The notes under the pieces were generated by a model. It had not been told where the DNA came from, ran no database searches, and saw only the letters and a list, made by a program, of their open reading frames with translations. DNA of 18,315 nt from CAYGUI01 sp964353115 (GTDB lineage: Bacteria > Pseudomonadota > Gammaproteobacteria > JAGOUU01), in the NCBI GenBank assembly GCA_964353115.1, contig CAYGUI010000025.1:1-18315 (forward strand), read 5' to 3'. The position numbers and the translations under genes are program-made. Numbering within the stretch: position 1 is the first letter of the stretch; the number at the start of each line of letters is the position of its first letter. This document shows, in pieces, positions 7,915-13,538 of this stretch.

Positions 7915-8301
7915 ATGATTAAAAAAATTATATTAATTATTACCAGTAGTTTTTTATTAATTAGTTTGAATAGTTATGGGCATTTCCAAGAGTTAAAATT
8001 TTCTAGTAAAAAACATGAGTTATTATATAGAAAATTAACTAATGAGCTAAAGTGCTTGGTTTGTCAAAATCAATCACTAGCAGAGTCGGATGCTGAGTTA
8101 GCATTGCAATTGCGTGAAGAGATTTATAAGAAAGTAGAAAAGGGGCAAAGCCGAGAACAGATTCTAAAATATATTACAGAGCGTTATGGAGAGTTTATAT
8201 TGTTAAAACCAGAGTTTTCTCGTAAAAATCTCCTTTTATGGCTTGCTCCTGTAATTTTCTTACTATTTGGTCTAGCTTTAATTAGGAAGAAATTAAAATA
8301 A
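7915..8301 (+). CDS. ccmH: Cytochrome c-type biogenesis thiol oxidoreductase CcmH
   Basis: A 128-residue protein with a signal peptide (cleavage near residue 22) and a short helical-bundle domain carrying the family motif LKCLVCQNQSLAESDA (CxxC at 47-50). LREEIYKKVEKGQS and YGEFILLKP follow, then a C-terminal membrane anchor (about 105-123) and basic tail. It is the short CcmH form, without the fused CcmI/TPR portion present in E. coli CcmH. It handles the thiols of the CXXCH haem site. Its TAA shares one base with the next ATG. Confidence 0.96.
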   Translation: MIKKIILIITSSFLLISLNSYGHFQELKFSSKKHELLYRKLTNELKCLVCQNQSLAESDAELALQLREEIYKKVEKGQSREQILKYITERYGEFILLKPEFSRKNLLLWLAPVIFLLFGLALIRKKLK

Positions 8302-8675
8302 TGGACACAATGCATAAAATAATAAAAATTAAAATATTTAAGGCGAGTGCATTTATATGTTTATTAAATATTTTTTTTGCAGCTATCTTTTATAATTATT
8401 TAGGGGNNNNNNNNNNGGCATATAAACAGATTGCATACATTGACAATATGAAGGCTCAATTACAATTAGAGATAGTGAAAAAAGAAATTGATTACAAAGA
8501 ACTATTTGCGCGCCCAGATAATTTTTTTTCATTAATGTTGTTATTAAAAGATCGTGTTGCGCAAAATCCTAATGATAGTAAAGGATGGTTTTTATTAAGT
8601 AAATTATATAAAAATGCTCAAGATGAAAGAAATGCTCAAATAGCGTTACAACGCGCAGAAAAAGTTACTGTGTAG
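8301..8675 (+). CDS. ccmI: CcmI/CycH-like TPR protein, interrupted by an assembly gap
   Basis: The final ccm gene. Before the gap there is a basic N-terminus and one transmembrane segment (about residues 14-35). After it, about 80 residues contain a helical pair typical of TPR repeats (LKDRVAQNPNDSKGWFLLSKLYKNAQDERNAQIALQRAEKV), as in CcmI, the apocytochrome chaperone. Ten Ns at 8407-8416 keep the frame open but hide about four residues or an unknown length. Even allowing for that, the protein is far shorter than classical CcmI and has barely more than one TPR. The symbol rests on position and TPR similarity. The start overlaps the ccmH stop by one base. The true sequence across the gap, and so the length, is unknown. 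Confidence 0.72.
   Translation: MDTMHKIIKIKIFKASAFICLLNIFFAAIFYNYLGXXXXAYKQIAYIDNMKAQLQLEIVKKEIDYKELFARPDNFFSLMLLLKDRVAQNPNDSKGWFLLSKLYKNAQDERNAQIALQRAEKVTV
8407..8416. other. Assembly gap (10 N)
   Basis: A run of ten undetermined bases flanked by G-rich ends inside the CcmI-like gene. Ten is a common placeholder size, so the real gap length is not known. Confidence 0.95.
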
Positions 8676-8696
8676 TTCATTAGATATCTTAATGAA
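8676..8696. other. Weak hairpin between convergent genes
   Basis: TTCATTA / TAATGAA arms with a 7-base loop, starting one base after the ccmI-like stop and covering the stop of the minus-strand gene. There is no T-run on either side, so it is at best a weak terminator or 3'-end stabiliser. Confidence 0.25.
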
Positions 8697-8892
8697 TGGT
8701 CTTGCTTTGAGATATTAAAAGTTGAGCGGCGATAGTTGCATTAATTTTTACAAAAGGATCTTGGTCATCAAGTTCAGATCTTATTTGATAAAATAACTCA
8801 TTGATTTTTCCCGCATTTTCCATGTAGATGATTATATCATCTAGTTCATCCTTTAGTGTTTCTACGTGATGGAAAAAATTTGGTTTAGACAT
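8689..8892 (-). CDS. Small hypothetical protein
   Basis: A 67-residue acidic protein, MSKPNFFHHVETLKDELDD..., predicted to be mostly helical and without membrane segment or signal peptide. I do not recognise the family. An in-frame ATG at 8958 would add 22 hydrophobic residues. I prefer the start at 8892 because a TATAAT -10 box (8924-8929) with a TTCACT -35 lies inside that extension, and the extension looks like translated promoter DNA. It is convergent with the ccm operon. The C-terminal half (DPFVKINATIAAQLL) has the look of a short HEAT-like helix, but one repeat is not enough to call it. Confidence 0.5.
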   Translation of the reverse strand: MSKPNFFHHVETLKDELDDIIIYMENAGKINELFYQIRSELDDQDPFVKINATIAAQLLISQSKTIH

Positions 8893-8923
8893 ATTTTCAG
8901 ATCTTTTCTTTACAATACTAAGA

Positions 8924-8953
8924 ATTATAAGTATCTCATATTCTAAAAGTGAA
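8924..8953 (-). promoter_or_regulatory. Promoter for the small hypothetical gene
   Basis: Minus-strand TTCACT (8953-8948), an 18-bp spacer and a perfect TATAAT (8929-8924), about 30 nt before the ATG at 8892. It supports the shorter start of that gene. Confidence 0.45.
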
Positions 8954-8982
8954 AACAATAAGCCAAAAAATTCTGTTGATTT

Positions 8983-9011
8983 TTGTTAACTGAATATGCT
9001 AAAAATATGGT
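8983..9011 (+). promoter_or_regulatory. Candidate promoter of the outer-membrane protein gene
   Basis: TTGTTA (8983-8988), a 17-bp spacer and TATGGT (9006-9011), each four of six to consensus. The predicted start near 9018 would place the following stem-loop at or close to the 5' end of the message. Confidence 0.35.
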
Positions 9012-9014
9012 CTG

Positions 9015-9042
9015 TTTATTCAGACGTTGTTGTTTGAATAAA
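9015..9042 (+). promoter_or_regulatory. Leader stem-loop / inverted repeat upstream of the outer-membrane protein gene
   Basis: Arms TTTATTCAGAC (9015-9025) and GTTTGAATAAA (9032-9042) pair over 11 bp with one G-U, around a 6-base loop. It ends 18 nt before the ribosome site. It could stabilise the 5' end of an abundant mRNA, as the ompA leader does in E. coli, or be an operator. Function is inferred only. Confidence 0.5.
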
Positions 9043-9071
9043 TTAATATAAAAACAATTGTGGAGATTGAT

Positions 9072-9704
9072 ATGAAAAAATCTATGACAATAGCTATTGC
9101 TTTAGTAGCATTTGGTTCATCTTCTGCTTTTGCAGCTTCTCATGTAGTTGCTCATAAAAGCACAAGAATTATGAAATCAACTAAAGTTGTTAACGATGAA
9201 AACCAAGGTCGTGTATACGTTGGTGGAAACGTTGATTATACTTTTCGTGCTAGAAAAAATAGCAGCGACGTACTAGATTCTAAGCATTCTAAGCGTTTTA
9301 ACTTCGGTGCTCACATTGGTTACAAACAACCAATCGCTGATAAATTTTTTATCGCAGCTGAATTTGGTCCACATTGGTCAACTTTAAATCTAGTTAATGC
9401 TGGCGGTTTCGGTGTAGATTTAAAAGAAAAATGGGGTGCTGATTTATTAGCTAAGCCTGGTTATAACGTAACTGATAAAATTGCTGTAGAAGGAATTGTT
9501 GGTTACCGTTATTCTAGATTTGAAAGAAGCACAAACAAAGAAAGCCTAAACGGCCATGCTTTAGTTGCTGGTGCTGGTGCTGAGTACATGGTTATTGATA
9601 GCCTTGGACTTGGTGCAAATTACAAGCATAACTTCTGGTTCAACGAGCCAGCTAAGAGCCTTGGTAATGATACTGTTGGTGTAGAAATTAATTATTATTT
9701 CTAA
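9072..9704 (+). CDS. Outer-membrane beta-barrel protein
   Basis: A 210-residue protein with a clear signal peptide (MKKSMTIAIALVAFGSSSAFA, cleavage after residue 21). The mature part has alternating-residue strands rich in Gly/Tyr/Phe and ends in the typical outer-membrane signature INYYF. It resembles small OmpA/OmpW-size barrels (about eight strands), with no OmpA C-terminal domain. The ATG at 9072 is chosen over a GTG at 9060 because TGGAGA (9061-9066) is a good ribosome site and the signal peptide begins there. Codon use is richer in C-ending codons (AAC, TAC, TTC) than in neighbouring genes, which suggests high expression. It probably has its own promoter and leader hairpin. Confidence 0.82.
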   Translation: MKKSMTIAIALVAFGSSSAFAASHVVAHKSTRIMKSTKVVNDENQGRVYVGGNVDYTFRARKNSSDVLDSKHSKRFNFGAHIGYKQPIADKFFIAAEFGPHWSTLNLVNAGGFGVDLKEKWGADLLAKPGYNVTDKIAVEGIVGYRYSRFERSTNKESLNGHALVAGAGAEYMVIDSLGLGANYKHNFWFNEPAKSLGNDTVGVEINYYF

Positions 9705-9714
9705 GCTGAAGTTT

Positions 9715-9828
9715 CTGGATTCCCGCCTACGCGGGAATGACGGATTAGTTCCCGGCTGCGCGGGAATGACGGATTAGTTCACGCCTGCGCGGGAATGACG
9801 GATTAGTTCCCGCCTACGCGGGAATGAC
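9715..9828 (+). repeat. Tandem array of four 29-bp palindromic repeat units
   Basis: Units start at 9720, 9749, 9778 and 9807, an exact 29-bp period. Each core is TTCCCGC-(4)-GCGGGAA followed by TGACGGATTAG; the last unit lacks the trailing part. Units 1 and 4 have perfect palindromic cores, unit 2 (TTCCCGG) and unit 3 (TTCACGC) each carry one arm mismatch. Only the first unit has the outer CTGGA flank (9715-9719). GC content is far above that of the surroundings. The array begins 11 bp after the stop of the outer-membrane protein gene. Confidence 0.9.
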
Positions 9829-9841
9829 TCCTGTTAAAGTA

Positions 9842-9869
9842 CGTCATCCCCGCGAAGGCGGGGATCCAG
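9842..9869 (-). repeat. Same palindromic repeat, reverse orientation
   Basis: CGTCATCCCCGCGAAGGCGG plus GGATCCAG is the reverse orientation of the upstream unit. The core is TCCCCGC-(4)-GCGGGGA: compared with TTCCCGC/GCGGGAA both arms changed together, so base pairing is conserved. With the CTGGA at 9715 it gives the whole 9715-9869 block inverted CTGGAT/ATCCAG ends. Confidence 0.85.
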
Positions 9870-9877
9870 TTTTTTTA
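9845..9877 (+). terminator. Probable terminator of the outer-membrane protein gene, formed by the repeat
   Basis: The GC-rich hairpin ATCCCCGC-GAAG-GCGGGGAT is followed, after CCAG, by eight T residues (9870-9877). The few bases between stem and T-run make it imperfect. Confidence 0.45.
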
Positions 9878-9892
9878 ACTACCTATTTACGT

Positions 9893-9898
9893 TATAAT
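9893..9898 (+). promoter_or_regulatory. -10 element upstream of prlC
   Basis: A perfect TATAAT 23 bp before the prlC ATG. No convincing -35 is visible at 16-18 bp; that position falls in the T-run after the repeat hairpin. Confidence 0.4.
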
Positions 9899-9921
9899 AT
9901 GATTATTTTCAATAGAATATT

Positions 9922-11907
9922 ATGACTAATCAAAACAATCCACTACTTACTAAAGCAAAATTCCCTTTATTTTCCAGCATAAAACCTGAATATATTAACC
10001 CTGCGATCGACAGTATTTTAGCTAAAAATCGAGCTAAAATAGCCGAATTAACTGCTAAAAAATCTCATGATTTTAATGATATTTTAGAGATTGAAAATTT
10101 AGAAGATACTCTTTCAAAGGCATGGTCACAAGTCTCACACCTAAATTCAGTTGTAAGTTCGCCAAAATTACGTGATGAGCATGAAATCGCAGAGCAAAAG
10201 TTAACTGAATATCATAGTGAAATTAGCCATAATAAAGAATTATTTGAAATCTATAAACAAGTAGCAGAAACAATAACTGAGAATACTCCAGAAAAGAAAC
10301 TATTATCCGATGCTATTCGTGATTTCAAATTATCTGGTGTTGATTTAAATAAAGAAGAGAAAAAAAAATATACACAGTTATTAAAAGAGCTCTCAAACTT
10401 AAGTAATAAATTTTCTAACAATATTCTAGATTGCACAGATGAGTGGAGCCTAGAAATAACTGATCAAAAATTATTAGCAGGCATACCTTGGCATGTATTA
10501 AATTTATTCAAAAAAGATAATAAATATATTTTTAATCTACAAGCCCCGACATATATAGCTATTATGCAATATGCCGATAATCGAGAGATTAGAAAAAAAT
10601 TCTATGATGCTTATACAACTCGTGCATCTGATGCGGGGGAACATAATAAAAAATATGACAATACTGACGTCATGTTTCAAATTTTAACTAAAAAATTCGA
10701 ATTAGCCAAAATTTTAGGATTTGCCAATTACGCTGAAGAATCTTTAGCGACTAAAATGGCCAAGTCTACGCAGCAAGTGCTGGATTTTCTACATGACTTA
10801 GTAAAAAAAGTAAGACCAAAAGCACAAAAGGAATTTGCGGAATTAATTAAGTTTTCAGGACTTGAACAGCTTGAGCCTTGGGATGTTGCTTATTACAGCG
10901 AAAAAATGCGCATTGCTAATTTTGCTATTTCTGATGATTTATTGCGTAAGTATTTTCCGTTAAATAAAGTCAAAGAAGGTTTATTCAAAACTGTAGAAAA
11001 ATTATACGGAATTAAAATTGTTTTAGAGCCTAATACCGAAGTTTGGCACCCGGATGTTAAATTTTTCAAAATTATTGATAGTAAAGATAATATTATTGGA
11101 TATTTTTATTTTGATCTATTTGCACGTGATAAAAAACGTGGTGGTGCTTGGATGGACGAATGTCGATCACGTAAAAAAATTAATGATGAGCTACAATTGC
11201 CAATAGCATATTTAACTTGTAATTTTACCCCAGCGGATCAAAGCGGAGCTGCTAATTTAACTCATGATGAAGTTATAACTTTATTTCATGAATTTGGTCA
11301 TGGCCTGCATCATTTATTAACTAAAATAGATTATCCAAGCATTTCCGGTATTAATGGTGTGCCATGGGATGGGGTTGAATTACCTAGTCAGTTTTTAGAA
11401 AGCTGGTGTTGGCAAAAAGAATCTTTACAATATATTGCTGATAATTTGCCGGATGACTTATTGGAAAAAATGTTAGCTGCAAAAAATTTTCAACAAGCTT
11501 TAAGTCTAATTCGCCAGCTAGAATTTGCATTATTTGATTTTGTTTTGCATGAAAAATTTGATTGCTCTAAGGATCAAACACAAATTCAGCATATCTTAAA
11601 TAAAGTACGCGCCGAAGTTTCAGTTATTCCAGCAGTTGAAAACAACCGTTTTCAGCACAGTTTTAGTCATATTTTTGCCGGCGGTTATGCAGCTGGATAT
11701 TATAGTTATTTATGGGCTGAGGTGTTGGCTGCCGATGCTTTCTCTAAGTTTTTAGAAGATGGTATTTTTAATCAACAAACAGCGCAAAGCTTTTTACACA
11801 ATATTTTAGAGAAAGGTGGATCACAGGACTTTTTACAATTATTTGTTAAATTCCGTGGCCGTGAGCCTCAGGTTGATGCGCTATTGCATGAAAGAGGTAT
11901 TGTTTAA
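9922..11907 (+). CDS. prlC: Oligopeptidase A (M3 family zinc metallopeptidase)
   Basis: A 661-residue cytosolic thimet-type oligopeptidase that degrades short peptides, including cleaved signal peptides. The zinc site is HEFGH (456-460), with the third ligand E486 in GVELPSQFLESW. The family C-terminal signature FSHIFAGGYAAGYYSYLWAEVLAADAF is present near residues 583-610 (key residues H585, Y595, Y599-Y600). Length is close to E. coli PrlC (680). No Shine-Dalgarno is obvious before the ATG. It is separated from tsaB by 77 bp holding a single palindromic repeat. Confidence 0.96.
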   Translation: MTNQNNPLLTKAKFPLFSSIKPEYINPAIDSILAKNRAKIAELTAKKSHDFNDILEIENLEDTLSKAWSQVSHLNSVVSSPKLRDEHEIAEQKLTEYHSEISHNKELFEIYKQVAETITENTPEKKLLSDAIRDFKLSGVDLNKEEKKKYTQLLKELSNLSNKFSNNILDCTDEWSLEITDQKLLAGIPWHVLNLFKKDNKYIFNLQAPTYIAIMQYADNREIRKKFYDAYTTRASDAGEHNKKYDNTDVMFQILTKKFELAKILGFANYAEESLATKMAKSTQQVLDFLHDLVKKVRPKAQKEFAELIKFSGLEQLEPWDVAYYSEKMRIANFAISDDLLRKYFPLNKVKEGLFKTVEKLYGIKIVLEPNTEVWHPDVKFFKIIDSKDNIIGYFYFDLFARDKKRGGAWMDECRSRKKINDELQLPIAYLTCNFTPADQSGAANLTHDEVITLFHEFGHGLHHLLTKIDYPSISGINGVPWDGVELPSQFLESWCWQKESLQYIADNLPDDLLEKMLAAKNFQQALSLIRQLEFALFDFVLHEKFDCSKDQTQIQHILNKVRAEVSVIPAVENNRFQHSFSHIFAGGYAAGYYSYLWAEVLAADAFSKFLEDGIFNQQTAQSFLHNILEKGGSQDFLQLFVKFRGREPQVDALLHERGIV

Positions 11908-11948
11908 TTACACTACAAAAGAGGTATATCATTGGCTTTTCCAGGCTG

Positions 11949-11976
11949 CGTCATTCCCGCGCAGGCGGGAATCCAG
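11949..11976 (-). repeat. Single palindromic repeat upstream of tsaB
   Basis: Another copy of the family at 9715-9869, in the reverse orientation, with core TTCCCGC-(gcag)-GCGGGAA and flanks CGTCA...TCCAG. It ends 8 bp before the tsaB ATG. Its hairpin would occupy the place where a ribosome site is expected. Confidence 0.9.
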
Positions 11977-11984
11977 AAATAATC

Positions 11985-12563
11985 ATGAACTTATTAATAA
12001 TTGATTCAAGCACAAGAATATCTTCAGCAGCATTATTAGCTAATAATGAAATATATTCTATTTGTGATATTGATGAGCAAAGTAGTAATGCCAGTGAAAA
12101 TTTATTATTAAATATAAATAAATTATTACAAGAGGCTAATTTGGATCTTAAAAATCTATCAGCCATATGTTTTTCAGCTGGTCCTGGTAGTTTTACTGGT
12201 GTGCGTATAGCAGTTAGTGTGGCTCAGGGATTGGCACTGGGTGCTGATCTGCCATTAATATCAATAACTAGTTTAGATTTAATCGCAGAAGAAACATATG
12301 AAAAATACAAGCAAAATAAAGTCCTTGCTGCTCTTGATGCTCGTAAGGGTGAAATTTATTGTGGATTATTTGAATTAAATAAAAAATCCAATTTAATGGA
12401 ATTGGTTGGAGATATAGAGTTGCAAAAAAATAATGGTAAGCATGAATTTTTAACTCCAAATGCAAAATACGGTATCAACCTTGCTAGGTTTAAATATGCT
12501 AATAAAGAATTTGTAGAGTTAGAAAAAGCCGAGCCATTATATATTAGGAATAATATTGTTTAA
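11985..12563 (+). CDS. tsaB: tRNA N6-threonylcarbamoyladenosine biosynthesis protein TsaB
   Basis: A 192-residue ASKHA-fold protein, partner of TsaD and TsaE in making t6A37 of ANN-decoding tRNAs. The N-terminus MNLLIIDSST and the motif GPGSFTGVRIAVSVAQGLA (66-84) are diagnostic, and the C-terminus PLYIRNNIV matches the family end. It is about 40 residues shorter than E. coli TsaB, with the loss in the C-terminal half, so it looks compact but not truncated. The only ribosome-site-like bases (GGGA, 11967-11970) are inside the upstream palindromic repeat and rather far from the ATG. Confidence 0.94.
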   Translation: MNLLIIDSSTRISSAALLANNEIYSICDIDEQSSNASENLLLNINKLLQEANLDLKNLSAICFSAGPGSFTGVRIAVSVAQGLALGADLPLISITSLDLIAEETYEKYKQNKVLAALDARKGEIYCGLFELNKKSNLMELVGDIELQKNNGKHEFLTPNAKYGINLARFKYANKEFVELEKAEPLYIRNNIV

Positions 12564-12565
12564 TT

Positions 12566-12727
12566 ATGAACATAACCCAAAATAGAAAAAACTTACTGCG
12601 CGGCATAATTTTGTTAATTATAATAAAACTATGCGCGTTAACAATAATGAAGCATTATTTATTTCAACGCGCAAAAGTATCAACATCTACTATTTATAGT
12701 AATTCTTATTTCCAAAATCATAAATAA
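12566..12727 (+). CDS. Possible small single-pass membrane protein (53 aa)
   Basis: An open frame beginning two bases after the tsaB stop. It encodes a basic N-terminus (MNITQNRKNLLRG), a hydrophobic helix (about 13-28, IILLIIIKLCALTIM) and a polar tail. The pattern of a basic start, a lysine within the helix and an aromatic FF-like exit resembles the small cytochrome-oxidase-associated CydP family, but I cannot confirm that. Its last 38 bp overlap the 3' end of the minus-strand outer-membrane gene, and no good ribosome site is seen. AT-rich DNA can produce such hydrophobic frames by chance, hence the moderate confidence. Confidence 0.35.
   Translation: MNITQNRKNLLRGIILLIIIKLCALTIMKHYLFQRAKVSTSTIYSNSYFQNHK
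12632..12673 (-). terminator. Nested inverted repeat downstream of the 274-aa outer-membrane protein gene
   Basis: Outer arms TGCGCGTT (12632-12639) and AACGCGCA (12666-12673) enclose an inner hairpin AATAATG-aag-CATTATT (12643-12659). On the minus strand it lies 17 nt after the stop at 12690 and is followed by TAGTTTTATT, so it may be an imperfect terminator. It also lies inside the possible 53-residue frame on the plus strand. Confidence 0.4.
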
Positions 12728-13514
12728 CACTAATTAAAAAAGAGCTGGTTGAAAGATCATAATTAGCATTAGTGCTTCCAATAGGGCCAAGAGCTCCTAA
12801 ACCTGTTGCTACAGTTTGAGATATTGCTTCGCCACTAGTTTTTGAAAATTTAGAATAAAAAGTATATAAATACTCAAAGCGTACAGTAAATTTATTATCG
12901 GTAATAAGATTTGTCCCAAGCCCAAGAGCTAAGCCATTAGCCCATTTGTTAAAGTTGCCGCTAGCACCCAGTGGACCGCCAGAGTTTAAGCTGCCTCCGG
13001 TTGAATCAGAGTGAAAATTAGTTCCGTTGTAGCCAAGCTTAGCAAAAACAGTAGTTTTTTTAGAAAGCTCATATTCTGGTACTAAAAATAATCCAAATTG
13101 AAAACCTAAATTTTCATCAACTTGAGGGTTATATTCTGTAACATTTCCACCATCATTAATAGCTAACCAGTTGTTAATTTTTTGTAAATCAGAGCCAAAA
13201 TTATAATTAAAGTTAGTCTCAACTCCTAAATTAAAATTGCTAAATTCAAATTTATATCCTAATAAAAATCCTAATTGAAATTTATGATCGCCGCTAGAAA
13301 TATTAAACTGTTGCGAGCTAGAAATAAAAGGCGAAGTGTTTGAGTCTACCCCAGCTAAAGATACGGTAACATCTTTTTTATTTTCTAAACTATTAACTCC
13401 TAATAGGCCGCCAAGATAAAAATTATTGGTATTAAAGCCACTTAGCATATTTGCAAAAGCAGAGCCATTTAGCAAAAAGCCAGCTAATAAAATTTTTGAT
13501 AAATTTTTTGACAT
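12690..13514 (-). CDS. Outer-membrane beta-barrel protein, 274 aa
   Basis: The signal peptide MSKNLSKILLAGFLLNGSAFA (cleavage after residue 21) is followed by a Gly/Asn/Ser-rich mature part. Amphipathic strands such as FYLGGLLGVNS, KFQLGFLLGYKFEF, FGLFLVPEYEL and TVRFEYLYTFYSKF suggest an eight- to ten-strand barrel like Opacity/OmpA-N proteins. The barrel ends at ISVIYDF, followed by seven extra residues (GNKNYYK), an unusual C-terminus because Phe is normally last. A GGAG ribosome site lies 8 nt upstream. It starts 24 nt after the thaumatin-like gene, so the two are probably co-transcribed. Specific function unknown. Confidence 0.78.
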   Translation of the reverse strand: MSKNLSKILLAGFLLNGSAFANMLSGFNTNNFYLGGLLGVNSLENKKDVTVSLAGVDSNTSPFISSSQQFNISSGDHKFQLGFLLGYKFEFSNFNLGVETNFNYNFGSDLQKINNWLAINDGGNVTEYNPQVDENLGFQFGLFLVPEYELSKKTTVFAKLGYNGTNFHSDSTGGSLNSGGPLGASGNFNKWANGLALGLGTNLITDNKFTVRFEYLYTFYSKFSKTSGEAISQTVATGLGALGPIGSTNANYDLSTSSFLISVIYDFGNKNYYK

Positions 13515-13538
13515 TTTTAATCTCCTTTTTAAAAATTT

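Noticed and set aside
8893..8958. N-terminal extension of the small hypothetical protein to 8958
   Set aside because: The segment contains a perfect TATAAT with a fitting -35, so it is more likely promoter DNA than coding.
9060..9071. GTG start for the outer-membrane protein
   Set aside because: It would precede and include the ribosome site, and add four residues before a complete signal peptide that begins at 9072.
9720..9828. Tandem repeat array as a CRISPR
   Set aside because: Units are directly adjacent with a 29-bp period and no unique spacers, and there are no cas genes.
11816..12004. Plus-strand open frame ending in FPRRRESRNN
   Set aside because: It overlaps prlC in another frame and its tail is the translation of the palindromic repeat, a known spurious pattern.
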